Below are positions 26,050-33,981 of a stretch of 64,000 bases of DNA, one piece after another. Made by a program: the position numbers and the translations under genes. A model generated the notes under the pieces. That model was given only the letters and a program-made list of their open reading frames with translations, made no database searches and was not told the DNA's origin. Source of the DNA: Paenibacillus graminis. Its GTDB lineage: Bacteria > Bacillota > Bacilli > Paenibacillales > Paenibacillaceae. The stretch's first letter is position 1, and each line of letters begins with the position of its first letter. The stretch is from assembly GCF_000758705.1 (NCBI RefSeq), contig NZ_CP009287.1:3224001-3288000 (forward strand), given 5' to 3'.

Positions 26050-26172
26050 AAGGAAACTTAACTGGGCATTATTAGCTCGTCGGGAGTGATGTAAGCTAAA
26101 TTAGTTGCCCTTTTTCCACTTTACCTGTGGAGAATAGGGAGTTCGAGCAAATTAGTTATCCTTTTTCCACTT
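26050..26172. repeat. Dispersed repeat, copy B right half
   Basis: Forward motifs TTTTTCCACTT at 26111-26121 and 26162-26172 are 51 bp apart, each preceded by AAATTAGTT. Just after the IS, a worn reverse motif (AAAAGGAAACTTAACTGGG) matches the centre of copy C. Together with 24688-24757 this forms one full palindromic unit split by the IS. The remaining gap to 26441 holds the tcy promoter. Confidence 0.7.
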
Positions 26173-26330
26173 AAATTGGCCGAAGGATTATATGGTTTGT
26201 TGGCCAAACGTTATTTTGGCCGTATGTACTCTTTTTCCCGCTGGTGGATTTAGCGGTGTTTTGGGCAAACTAACACAACTCGGCCTGTAAATTCGGAGGC
26301 CTGGGACTATTAAAACGGTTACAAATATAA

Positions 26331-26387
26331 TTCCGATGTTTATAATCGGAAAAGTTCTTGACTCCGCTGACACGCCGGTGTTACTAT
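26331..26387 (+). promoter_or_regulatory. tcyABC promoter with upstream dyad
   Basis: TTGACT (26358-26363) and TACTAT (26382-26387) lie 18 bases apart. Immediately upstream TTCCGAT-GTTTATA-ATCGGAA (26331-26351) is a 7-bp inverted repeat. Cystine uptake operons in Bacillales are repressed by CymR, which binds ATTCC/GGAAT-type dyads, so this could be its site; this is inference. Confidence 0.5.
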
Positions 26388-26441
26388 TCAACTTGCCGGG
26401 AAAGCCGGAATATACAGAGATGATGAGAGGGGTTAACTATT

Positions 26442-27293
26442 ATGAAAAAACTAAGTCTGACTATCCTGATGCTGCTTACGGTGGTACTGGTAGCGGCATG
26501 CGGCAATAATACCAAAAATACGGCAGGAAATAATACAGCTGCCAAATCCTCTGCGGCTCCGGCTGCAGAAGCTTCAGCTCCTGCGGCACAGAACAGTCTT
26601 GATGCGGTCAAAGCAAGCGGCAAGCTCCGTATCGGAACTGAGGGCACCTATGCACCGTTTACTTTCCATGATGCCTCTGGCAAACTTACCGGATTTGATG
26701 TGGAAATCGCTGAAGAGGTGGCCAAGCGGCTGGGAGTAAAAGCGGAATTTTTTGAAACCCAATGGGACGGCATTTTTGCCGGGATGGATGCCAAGCGCTT
26801 TGATGTTATTTTCAATGAAGTTTCGATTACGGATGAGCGTAAGGTGAAATATGATTTCTCCGATCCGTACATTGTCTCCAAGGCGGTATTGATCGTTGGT
26901 GAGAAGAATGAAGATATTAAGACTTTTGCTGACCTGAAAGGCAAAAAAGCCGGCCAGTCTCTTACCAGTAATCTGTCCGATATCGCCCGCGAGAACGGTG
27001 CGGAGATTGTGGTTACCGACGGATTCAACCAGGCGATTGACCTGTTGACCTCCGGCCGGATTGATGCAACCGTGAATGACGGACTGTCCTACCTGGATCT
27101 GAAGAAGCAGAAGCCGGATGTTAAGATTAAAGTTGTCGACGAAATCCCCGAGGGTTCCCAGAGCGCTGCTGTCTTCCTCAAGGGCAACGATGAGCTGGTA
27201 GCGGCAGTGAGCGAAGCGTTGACAGCAATGAAAAGCGACGGCACGTACCTGAAGATTTCCGAGAAATACTTCGGTGCTGACGTTTCCAAATAA
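26442..27293 (+). CDS. tcyA: Cystine/amino-acid ABC importer binding lipoprotein
   Basis: A 283-residue lipoprotein with lipobox LVAAC (Cys20), an Asn/Ala/Ser-rich linker, then a PBP-II fold starting LRIGTEGTYAPFTFHD and GFDVEIAEEVAKRLG. RFDVIFNEVSITDERK and the amino-acid Arg contact region are as in polar amino-acid binding proteins; IGTEGTYAPFTFHD is closest to the cystine-binding TcyA/FliY group. It is followed after 56 bases by a permease gene and then an ATPase gene. The substrate is inferred from subfamily likeness. Confidence 0.82.
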   Translation: MKKLSLTILMLLTVVLVAACGNNTKNTAGNNTAAKSSAAPAAEASAPAAQNSLDAVKASGKLRIGTEGTYAPFTFHDASGKLTGFDVEIAEEVAKRLGVKAEFFETQWDGIFAGMDAKRFDVIFNEVSITDERKVKYDFSDPYIVSKAVLIVGEKNEDIKTFADLKGKKAGQSLTSNLSDIARENGAEIVVTDGFNQAIDLLTSGRIDATVNDGLSYLDLKKQKPDVKIKVVDEIPEGSQSAAVFLKGNDELVAAVSEALTAMKSDGTYLKISEKYFGADVSK

Positions 27294-27349
27294 TAACGGA
27301 TGGACCAGGCGGCTCCGGCCGCCCGGACTCCGAAAAGGATGTCTGATCA

Positions 27350-28018
27350 ATGGATGACCGTAAAATACAAATTTTCCTTGATTCCCTGCTGCCCCTGCTC
27401 AAAGCCGGGGTGGCTTTTACCATTCCGCTCGCCGTAGTTTCCTTTATTCTGGGACTGCTGCTGGCTATTTGTACCGCACTTATCCGGCTCTCGCCTTGGA
27501 CTTTACCGAAGCTGATCGCCCGCTTCTACGTCTGGATTATCCGCGGAACGCCTTTGCTAGTACAGCTGTTTATTATTTTCTACGGGCTGCCGGCGGTGGG
27601 CATTATCCTTGATCCTTTTATAGCTGCGACCATCGGGTTCACGCTCAGTGTAGGGGCTTATTCCTCCGAGATTGTGCGGGCTGCAATTCTGTCCATACAT
27701 AAAGGCCAGTGGGAAGCTGCATTCTCCGTAGGGATGACCCGGGCACAGGCGCTGCGGAGAGTCATTCTCCCCCAGGCAGCACGTGTTTCGGTTCCGCCTC
27801 TGTCGAACTCTTTTATCAGCCTGGTCAAAGACACCTCACTTGCCGCGACGATTACTTACGTAGAAATTTTCAAAACAGCCCAGCAGATTACGGCAACCTC
27901 CTATGAACCGCTGCTGCTCTATAGTGAAGCCGCCTTGTTCTACCTGCTGTTCTGTTCCGTGCTGTCAGTTCTGCAAAATTACCTGGAGAAGCGGCTCGAC
28001 CGTTACTCGGCAAGATAA
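27350..28018 (+). CDS. tcyB: Amino-acid (cystine) ABC importer permease
   Basis: A 222-residue HisM/GlnP-family permease with about five membrane helices. Family motifs are FYVWIIRGTPLLVQLFIIFYG and the ATPase-docking loop GMTRAQALRRVILPQAARV. It ends 13 bases before the ATPase GTG. It forms the membrane channel for the cassette started by the lipoprotein at 26442. Confidence 0.87.
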   Translation: MDDRKIQIFLDSLLPLLKAGVAFTIPLAVVSFILGLLLAICTALIRLSPWTLPKLIARFYVWIIRGTPLLVQLFIIFYGLPAVGIILDPFIAATIGFTLSVGAYSSEIVRAAILSIHKGQWEAAFSVGMTRAQALRRVILPQAARVSVPPLSNSFISLVKDTSLAATITYVEIFKTAQQITATSYEPLLLYSEAALFYLLFCSVLSVLQNYLEKRLDRYSAR

Positions 28019-28031
28019 AGGAGGAGTACCT

Positions 28032-28784
28032 GTGATTGAAATTCGTGATTTGCATAAATCCTTTGGGCCCCTCCAGGTGCTGAAGGGTGTCAGTCTTACC
28101 GTGGAGCCCGGCAAGGTACTGGTTATTATCGGTCCTTCAGGCTCCGGTAAAACAACCCTGCTGCGCTGCTTCAATCTCCTGGAACAACCTGACAGAGGGA
28201 GCCTGACACTGGGCGACATGAAGCTGGAATTCACAGCGGGAGGCAAAATCCCGCAGCGTTCTGTGCTGGCACTGCGCCAGCGGACCGGGATGGTCTTCCA
28301 GTCTTACAACCTCTTCCCGCATATGACGGCTCTGGGCAACGTGATGGAGGGCCAGGTTACCGTTCAAAAACGCTCAAAAGAGGAGGCGCGCAAGCGGGCC
28401 GTTGAACTGCTGACAAAGGTTGGCCTTGCCGATAAAGCGGATGCCTATCCGCATCAATTATCCGGCGGCCAGCAGCAGCGCGTAGCCATAGCGCGGGCGA
28501 TGGCCGTGGAGCCGGAGGTGCTGCTGTTCGATGAGCCGACCTCGGCGCTTGATCCGGAGCTGGTAGGCGAGGTGCTGAAGGTGATCAAGCAGCTTGCTTC
28601 GGAAGGCATGACTATGGTCATCGTCACCCATGAGATGAAATTCGCTGCGGATGTGGCGGATCAGATTATTTTGATGGATGGCGGTGTGATTCTGGAGCAG
28701 GGCAGGCCGGAGCAGGTGCTGGAGCATACAACCAACCCGCGCGCGCTGCAGTTCCTGAACCGGATTAGCGGCGAGGAGATATAG
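28032..28784 (+). CDS. tcyC: Amino-acid (cystine) ABC importer ATPase
   Basis: A 250-residue GlnQ/TcyC-type ATPase. Walker A is GPSGSGKTT, the signature LSGGQQQR, Walker B LLFDEPTSALDPE and the switch His is in VTHEMKFA. GTG 28032 is preceded by AAGGAGGAG at an ideal distance; the upstream in-frame extension overlaps tcyB and is not used. It is the last gene of the tcy operon, with a strong terminator after it. Confidence 0.9.
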   Translation: MIEIRDLHKSFGPLQVLKGVSLTVEPGKVLVIIGPSGSGKTTLLRCFNLLEQPDRGSLTLGDMKLEFTAGGKIPQRSVLALRQRTGMVFQSYNLFPHMTALGNVMEGQVTVQKRSKEEARKRAVELLTKVGLADKADAYPHQLSGGQQQRVAIARAMAVEPEVLLFDEPTSALDPELVGEVLKVIKQLASEGMTMVIVTHEMKFAADVADQIILMDGGVILEQGRPEQVLEHTTNPRALQFLNRISGEEI

Positions 28785-28831
28785 TCCGGCCCGCACGAGC
28801 AAATAACAGTACTCTGATCAATAGGGAACAT

Positions 28832-28870
28832 CAAAAAGGCAGTCCGGGGGAATCCGGAACTGCCTTTTTG
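28832..28870 (+). terminator. Terminator after tcyC
   Basis: CAAAAAGGCAGTTCCGG-like arms (28832-28846 with 28853-28870) form a long stem with a short loop, ending in TTTTTG. The flanking A and T tracts suggest it serves the convergent SLH gene as well. Confidence 0.85.
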
Positions 28871-28927
28871 AATTGCCCATCCGTCATTCCATCCCCAGGG
28901 AAGCGGGTGTGGAATGCAGAACCTTGT

Positions 28928-29602
28928 TTAGCTCTGTGGCGCGGTATCTGTTTTGGATTTCAGGTAATCTAGTGCGTTGTAGAGCATAACGGCCGCTTCG
29001 GCGCGGGTGATTTCTTTTTTTGGATTGAAATTGCCGTTTGCATCCAGAGCGTTGATGTTGTATTTCAGCGAGCGCTGAATGCTGCCCTGGAAAGAAGGCT
29101 CCAAGGCGTCAGCGTCGGCAATATCTGCTGGGACAATATTGATCATCGGCAGATTGCCGACCTTTTCTATGCCCTGGACCAGCAGGTTGGTGAATAATTC
29201 CTTGGTCATTGGCTTCGAGGGATCAATATCCGCAGCGATTTCAATCCCGTTGTAATGAGCGTTGACAAAAGCTTCCGCATACCAGGCATTGTCTTTCACT
29301 TTGCTAAAGGTGCCGCTGGCGAGTGGAGCCTTGTTGAAGTCGATAGCCGCCAGGCTCAATTGAAGACCTCCGGCGATAAACTGAACTCCCTGAGCGGTTG
29401 TTACTTTGGAGCCGGGAAGGAACTGGGTGTCGGAGATGCCTTTGATCAATCCTTGCTCCTTCAGGGAATTAATTTTGTCTTTGCCGGTTACGTTGTTGAT
29501 ATCCTTGAAGCTGCTGTCCGCGGCAAAGATGGGTCCGGCAAGCGAAAAAGTAAGAAGCGATACGCTGGTAATCGCTGCAAATGCGCATTTTTTGAAGTTC
29601 AT
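28928..29602 (-). CDS. Secreted S-layer-homology (SLH) domain protein
   Basis: A 224-residue exported protein. A signal peptide (about 1-28, cleaved after GPIFA-A) is followed by SLH repeats: FKDINNV...KINSLKEQGLIKGISDTQFLPGSKVTTAQG in the first, a middle copy with WYAEAFVNAHYNGI, and the end copy FNPKKEITRAEAAVMLYNAL. SLH domains hold proteins to pyruvylated wall polymer. It has no other domain, so it may be a wall-bound stalk or a regulator of SLH proteins. AAGGTGG precedes the ATG. Confidence 0.87.
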   Translation of the reverse strand: MNFKKCAFAAITSVSLLTFSLAGPIFAADSSFKDINNVTGKDKINSLKEQGLIKGISDTQFLPGSKVTTAQGVQFIAGGLQLSLAAIDFNKAPLASGTFSKVKDNAWYAEAFVNAHYNGIEIAADIDPSKPMTKELFTNLLVQGIEKVGNLPMINIVPADIADADALEPSFQGSIQRSLKYNINALDANGNFNPKKEITRAEAAVMLYNALDYLKSKTDTAPQS

Positions 29603-29750
29603 TGTATTTCCACCTTTGTCTGTAGGATTCAGGCTGCTTAGCCATGTTCAACACCTCAGACGACTCAGAATATGGAAAGGTTGCAGGCAATTGATTTTCA
29701 TATCTAAGAAAGTTTAACCCTTGCATTGGTTCTTGAAACAGCACATTGCG

Positions 29751-29852
29751 CTACGGGTATTTCCTGAACCTGGTTGTGAACAGCAGGGCCACCCCGTTCT
29801 CTTCAATCGCTGCTGACTTTAAAATATCCATGCCGATCAGATCGCGGAACAT
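29751..29852 (-). CDS. Possible 33-residue small protein
   Basis: ATG 29852 follows ATAGGAATTAAC and opens a 33-codon frame that reads MFRDLIGMDILKSAAIEENG and ends TRFRKYP. The composition is protein-like, with a balanced amphipathic pattern and an Arg/Lys end. No homologue is recognised. It lies upstream of the SLH gene on the same strand. It could be a genuine short gene or the end of a lost one. Confidence 0.35.
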   Translation of the reverse strand: MFRDLIGMDILKSAAIEENGVALLFTTRFRKYP

Positions 29853-29956
29853 GTTAATTCCTATATAAGTTGAACATAAAGAATTCATAAAAGGGAAGAA
29901 GTGCGGAGGGGAAGTTTGGATACTTTCAAAGGTTAGTGCGGATTTTCGACGGGGAA

Positions 29957-30035
29957 TGTTATAATGGTGTCAGGCTCTTTTCTTTGGTGGATATTTTTGT
30001 TATGCTTATTTCGTAACGATTACTAATTATTATCT
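29957..30035 (+). promoter_or_regulatory. fur promoter and Fur box
   Basis: TGTTATAAT (29957-29965) is an extended -10 with no good -35. Downstream, TACTAATTATTATCT (30021-30035) matches the 7-1-7 Fur box TGATAATnATTATCA at 11 of 14 positions and lies 20 bases before the fur ribosome site. This supports autoregulation. The rest of the 467-base gap before fur holds only the small minus-strand ORF. Confidence 0.6.
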
Positions 30036-30069
30036 CAGATTGCGCTTCCGGAAAGGTGGGAGACTACAA

Positions 30070-30543
30070 GTGAACCCGATTGCTAATATCAGTCAGCAGT
30101 TTGCTGCGCATCATTATAAATTAACGCCACAACGCGAGGCCATCGTCAGAGTCCTGCTTGATAATGAGAAGGATCATTTAAGTGTGGAAGAGGTATACAT
30201 GCTGGTGAAGAACAGTTACCCGCATCTTGGACTTGCGACGGTATACCGTACCCTGGAATTGCTGTGTGAGCTTCATATTGTAGAGAAGATGAATTTTGGG
30301 GATGGCGTAGCCCGCTATGATTTGCGGGGGGATGATCATGCCCATATGCACCATCACCTCATATGCAATGTGTGCGGCAGGCTGGAGGAAATCAAGGACG
30401 ATTGGCTCCTTGAGCTGGAGCTGCGGCTGGAACGGGAATACGGCTTCAACGTCACCGATCACCGGCTGGATTTCAAAGGCACCTACAATTCATGCAAGCG
30501 GAACGGCTGCAAAGGGGAAAAGTCATGCCAGGCTGTCTCCTAA
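30070..30543 (+). CDS. fur: Ferric uptake regulator
   Basis: A 157-residue iron-responsive repressor. The DNA-binding domain includes YKLTPQREAIVRVLLDNEKDHLS and GLATVYRTLELL. The metal region has HMHHHLICNVC, with structural zinc Cys pairs C99/C102 and C142/C147, and NFGDGVARYDLR as in Bacillus Fur rather than Zur or PerR. GTG 30070 is selected because GGTGGGAG sits eight bases upstream. A Fur-box-like site in its own leader suggests autoregulation. Confidence 0.92.
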   Translation: MNPIANISQQFAAHHYKLTPQREAIVRVLLDNEKDHLSVEEVYMLVKNSYPHLGLATVYRTLELLCELHIVEKMNFGDGVARYDLRGDDHAHMHHHLICNVCGRLEEIKDDWLLELELRLEREYGFNVTDHRLDFKGTYNSCKRNGCKGEKSCQAVS

Positions 30544-30610
30544 AGCAGCTGCAGGCATGACGCTTTTGGATAAAAGGCGGAGAATGTAGACAGCAGCATG
30601 TACACACCAT

Positions 30611-30659
30611 AAAACGGCATTTCAAGAGTCAGCAACTGTGCTCTGGAATGCCGTTTTTA
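30611..30659. terminator. Bidirectional terminator after fur
   Basis: AAAACGGCATTTC pairs with GGAATGCCGTTTTT around a partly paired loop. It lies between convergent fur and the AIM24-family gene. Confidence 0.8.
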
Positions 30660-30665
30660 TCAGGT

Positions 30666-31346
30666 CTAGGGTCTGGAAGGAACAAAGGATTTGATCCATG
30701 TTCCGAAGCTGCCCGGATTGCGGGATTGCACCAGCACTACGCCCTCGCCGCGGAACCGGCAGACCAGCGCTTCTCCGCTCGTCAAGCTGTTCAGCCAGCC
30801 TGAGGCGGCTTTTTCCACCTTGTAATCCATATAATCCGGCCAAGCCACCAGATGCCCGTTGTCGATGATCATTTCTTCGCCTGGTTCCAGATTGATTGCA
30901 TGAATAGCCCCGAACGATGAGAGGAACACGGTGCCGCTGCCGCTGATCTCAATAATGAAAAATCCTTCCCCGGAGAACAGTCCGCGCGTCAGATTCTGCA
31001 TCTTTGTGTTGACCTGAATGCCATGGGTTCCGGCGAGGAAGCCGTCCTTCTGCACATACAGCTTGTACGATCCGTCAAGCTCAATGGCCTGAATGTCACC
31101 GATGGCGCCGGGAGAGAGCAGCACTTCACTTTGTCCCCGCGTTGCCGTCAGCTCCTGGAAGAAAAATTTCTCGCCGCTGAGCATTCTGCCCAGCCCCCGC
31201 ATCAGGCCGCCGTCAACGGTTCCCCGGAGCTCCACACCCGGCGACATGGCGACCATAGCTCCCATCTCTGCTTTTACACTTTCACCCGGATTCAAATGGA
31301 CCTTAAGCATGGCAAAAGCACCTTCGTATAATACGTCGTATTTCAT
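30666..31346 (-). CDS. AIM24/TIGR00266-family protein
   Basis: A 226-residue protein of the AIM24 (tryptophan-RNA-binding-attenuator-like beta) family, whose bacterial members have no firm function. Family features are the start MKYDVLYEGAFAMLKV, LNPGESVKAEMGAMVAMS, SGEKFFFQELTA, and repeated Gly-rich beta strands such as GTVFLSSFGAIHAINL. No signal peptide or membrane segment is seen. ATG 31346 follows GGAGGG; the frame is open upstream to 31478 but that part is not protein-like. It stands alone. Confidence 0.83.
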   Translation of the reverse strand: MKYDVLYEGAFAMLKVHLNPGESVKAEMGAMVAMSPGVELRGTVDGGLMRGLGRMLSGEKFFFQELTATRGQSEVLLSPGAIGDIQAIELDGSYKLYVQKDGFLAGTHGIQVNTKMQNLTRGLFSGEGFFIIEISGSGTVFLSSFGAIHAINLEPGEEMIIDNGHLVAWPDYMDYKVEKAASGWLNSLTSGEALVCRFRGEGVVLVQSRNPGSFGTWIKSFVPSRP

Positions 31347-31641
31347 GGGTTTCCCTCCGCATTCATAAGTTACAGTTACAGGCTCTCCCGGCCTGGTGGA
31401 GCCGCATAAAAAAAATTCCCGGACGATCGCAATGTTACATGGAACCTTCCTTTTGAAGGGGATGCTTGTACCCATCAAGGATACTGTACCCGCAGCTGCT
31501 TGTGCAAGCGTACACCGTTAGGCGGGACGATTATAATCAACTTTACCGGGTAATTCACATCAGATTATGTTAAAATTAAAATATCAGCACGTTCAAAAAA
31601 AGGAATGCTGATCTAATTAACAAATGAGGAGTGTAGCCCCT

Positions 31642-31926
31642 ATGGCACGCACAAAAACCCAAAAGGCTCTGCTCAAGGCAGAACGCTCAGGCACCTGGTG
31701 CGCGGAACGAAACCGCAGACTCAATGATCATTACGGAGCCATCTCCCAGCATGTCCGGGTTACCCCGAGCAAGCAGCAAAAACTGAATAAGGTCAAACAC
31801 AAGGAGCGGATCTTTCAGGATGGCGCTCCTTTTGCTTGTCCAGGGGAGCAAATGCCGGCTCCTCAGTTAGTAAGATTCTCGAAGGGCAGAATCAAAGGTA
31901 TAAATACCTTTGATTGGGCGGTGTAG
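31642..31926 (+). CDS. Small conserved-type basic protein with repeat-derived tail
   Basis: A 94-residue basic protein starting at ATG 31642, ten bases after GAGGAG. The N-terminal MARTKTQKALLKAERSGTWC and following NRR and KQQKLNKVKHKERI resemble small KTKAQK-type proteins of Bacillus (YqkK-like; recalled). The last ~12 codons (IKGINTFDWAV) and the stop lie inside the first 51-bp palindromic repeat, so the present C-terminus comes from repeat DNA. The original gene probably ended nearer residue 60-80. Confidence 0.6.
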   Translation: MARTKTQKALLKAERSGTWCAERNRRLNDHYGAISQHVRVTPSKQQKLNKVKHKERIFQDGAPFACPGEQMPAPQLVRFSKGRIKGINTFDWAV

Positions 31927-32043
31927 GCACAGCAGAATGAAATCAGAGGTAAAAATACCTTTGATTGTGCGGTGTAGGCGCAGCAGAGTGAAATCAAAGG
32001 TAAAAATACCTTATATTGGGCAGTCTAAGCACAGAGGGTTGTA
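31891..32043. repeat. Three tandem 51-bp repeats with palindromic core
   Basis: Units start at 31891, 31942 and 31993. Each contains ATCAAAGGTA-(T/A)AAA-TACCTTTGAT, an inverted repeat able to form a hairpin, followed by GGGCGGTGTAGGC and CAGCAGA(A/G)TGAA. Unit 3 is worn in its right arm. The array lies between the small protein gene and the end of the AraC gene and could block convergent transcription. Confidence 0.85.
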
Positions 32044-32050
32044 TTCCCCC

Positions 32051-32884
32051 TTACGGCAGCGAGGCCGTTTCTGCTTGGCGGCTGTAGGCGCGGTACTGCT
32101 TGGGGGACATTCCGAACCGGCTCCGGAACAAGCGGTGAAAATAAGTGTAGTTGGCGAAACCGCAGGTTTCGGAGACATGCTCCAGCGGCATGGGGCTGAA
32201 GGTAATCCGCTCCCGGGCCATATCCAGCCTGACGTCGTTGACATACTTGACAATGGTGGTGCCAAAAGCCTCCTTGAACAGATGAACCGCCCGGGAGACG
32301 CTGATATCCACATGTCCGGCCACATCCTCAAGACGGAACGGATACGCGGCATGCTCCTCTACATATTGCTTCATACGGTAAGCCAGATAGCCTTTGGGTG
32401 AAACTGCAGGCTGTTCAGACATCAGCCGGTCAATTTCCAGGCATAATATCTGCAGATAACAAGCTGAAATTTCCGGCGAGGGGTTGGACAGGCGGCGCTG
32501 CTCCAGCACGATTTGGCGGAAGAGGCCAAGAAAATAGTCGCTGAGCGGCATGGGAAGGACCAGCGGCCGCTGCTTGCGGGTCCACCATTCCTCGATCCAG
32601 GGTCCCCCGCAAAAGATATGATAATCACCGCTCTCAATCCGCGGCTTGCCTACGGGATAACTCTCTTTGTCGATGCTAAGGTAATAAGGGTCGCTTGGAG
32701 CGAACAGCATCAGGTCGCCGCTCTCTACGGTGGTCAGAACGCCGTTAACCATTGTCCGGCTGCGGCCTTCAGTCTGCAGGCGCAAAAGATAATAATAGAC
32801 ACTGTCACCGCCCGACATATGGAATGGCTTGCGGTGGACGGAAAATCCGGCGGATAATACATGGCAGGGTGCAGTTTGTGTCAT
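32051..32884 (-). CDS. AraC-family regulator of the adjacent sugar cluster
   Basis: A 277-residue regulator. The N-terminal half is a cupin-like sensing domain (VNGVLTTVESGDLMLFAP is typical). The C-terminal ~95 residues are a double helix-turn-helix: FRLEDVAGHVDISVSRAVHLFKEAF-type first motif and HVSETCGFANYTYFHRLFRSRFG then MSPKQYRAY. It is divergent from the TIM-barrel/oxidoreductase operon starting at 33214, and three TGAGGTACAT-type boxes lie between, so it most likely activates that operon in response to a sugar. Confidence 0.87.
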   Translation of the reverse strand: MTQTAPCHVLSAGFSVHRKPFHMSGGDSVYYYLLRLQTEGRSRTMVNGVLTTVESGDLMLFAPSDPYYLSIDKESYPVGKPRIESGDYHIFCGGPWIEEWWTRKQRPLVLPMPLSDYFLGLFRQIVLEQRRLSNPSPEISACYLQILCLEIDRLMSEQPAVSPKGYLAYRMKQYVEEHAAYPFRLEDVAGHVDISVSRAVHLFKEAFGTTIVKYVNDVRLDMARERITFSPMPLEHVSETCGFANYTYFHRLFRSRFGMSPKQYRAYSRQAETASLP

Positions 32885-32983
32885 AGGTCCTCCAGGACAT
32901 CATAATGTGAATTTAAAATGATAAGCAGATTGTTCATGTTTTAATCATATTCTTCATTTTATTATATACGCTTTCATATTACT

Positions 32984-33136
32984 ATGTACCTGAGCAAAAA
33001 AACATATAAATGAGGTACATGGGGCTTCATAGAGGCTCTGAAAGCTACATAGGCAATCTCAGCGGAAGCAGAGGGATATGGATGCAGATATTGGACATCC
33101 AGGTGCTTGCAGCCCTTTTGTTCATGTGAGGTACAT
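32984..33136. promoter_or_regulatory. Candidate AraC-regulator boxes
   Basis: TGAGGTACAT occurs at 33011-33020 and 33127-33136, and its near-complement ATGTACCTGA at 32984-32993. The first two form an inverted pair separated by 17 bases. The 329-base divergent region holds nothing else that I can recognise. Confidence 0.5.
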
Positions 33137-33213
33137 CATGTGGGTCCTTCAGGGACAATATGAAGCGGAATCGAAGTGTAAGTGAATCCAGACCTAATAG
33201 GAGTGAGACGAAC

Positions 33214-33981
33214 ATGCTTAAGATCGGCTTGCAGCTGTATACGCTAAGAGAAGAACTGGAACAGGATTTCGAAGGGACGATCCGCAAGGTTGCGGAGCTT
33301 GGATATGCCGGTGTGGAGTTTTTCCACTTTTTTGGCCGGACCGCAGAGGAAGTGAATGCGCTGCTGCAGGAAACAGGACTCACCGCGCTCGGCGCGCACC
33401 GTCCATATGATGCGATGCTGAACGACACGGAGCAGGAAATCAGCTTCAATCTGTCTATTGGTAACCGTAACCTGATCGTGCCATATTTGACTGAAGAGCA
33501 GCGGAATTGGGATGAGGTTGCCGCTAATCTGCGGAAGATTGGGGAGCAGTGCAGCGCTCGTGGTGCCGTTCTTTCTTATCATAATCATGATTTTGAATTC
33601 ATAGAGCAATTTGGCGGACGAACCGCTTTTGACGGCATTTTCGAGGAAGTGCCTGCGGATCTGCTGCAAGTGGAAATGGATACCTGCTGGGTGTATTATG
33701 CGGGTTATGACCCGGTAGAGTATATTCACAAATACGCCGGGCGCCTGCCGATTATCCATCTGAAGGATATGAAGAAACGTGAAGACGGCTCGGCTGAGAC
33801 CGTTGTCCTGGGTGAAGGGGAAGTGAAGCTCGAAGCCATTCTGGAGGCTGCGGATGCAGCGGGAGCGGAGTGGGCAGTAGTGGAACAGGATTTTTGCAGC
33901 CGTTCACCGCTTGAAAGTGTTGCAGACAGTATGAAATGGATTACTGCATATGCCAAACAAGGAGGAAAAGTTCATGTCTAA
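33214..33981 (+). CDS. Xylose-isomerase-like TIM-barrel sugar isomerase/epimerase
   Basis: A 255-residue AP-endonuclease-2-like TIM barrel. Metal-site residues are visible: His in SYHNHDFEF, Glu/Asp in VEMDTCWV, His in HLKDMK and Glu in VVEQDF. Members isomerise, epimerise or cleave sugars, inositols and 3-keto-glycosides. ATG 33214 follows AGGAGTGAG. It is the first gene of the cluster controlled by the divergent AraC gene and overlaps the oxidoreductase gene by eight bases. Confidence 0.82.
   Translation: MLKIGLQLYTLREELEQDFEGTIRKVAELGYAGVEFFHFFGRTAEEVNALLQETGLTALGAHRPYDAMLNDTEQEISFNLSIGNRNLIVPYLTEEQRNWDEVAANLRKIGEQCSARGAVLSYHNHDFEFIEQFGGRTAFDGIFEEVPADLLQVEMDTCWVYYAGYDPVEYIHKYAGRLPIIHLKDMKKREDGSAETVVLGEGEVKLEAILEAADAAGAEWAVVEQDFCSRSPLESVADSMKWITAYAKQGGKVHV

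Noticed and set aside
31891..32043. CRISPR-like array
   Set aside because: The units are continuous 51-bp tandem repeats with a palindromic core and no unique spacers; no cas genes are nearby.
31910..32401. A 163-codon + strand ORF through the 51-bp repeats into the AraC gene
   Set aside because: Its codons are the repeat and the reverse complement of a well-supported AraC gene; it has no ribosome site.
33316..33333. TTTTTCCACTT motif inside a gene
   Set aside because: It encodes EFFHFFG in the TIM-barrel protein and lacks the 52-bp partner, so it is a chance match and not part of the repeat family.
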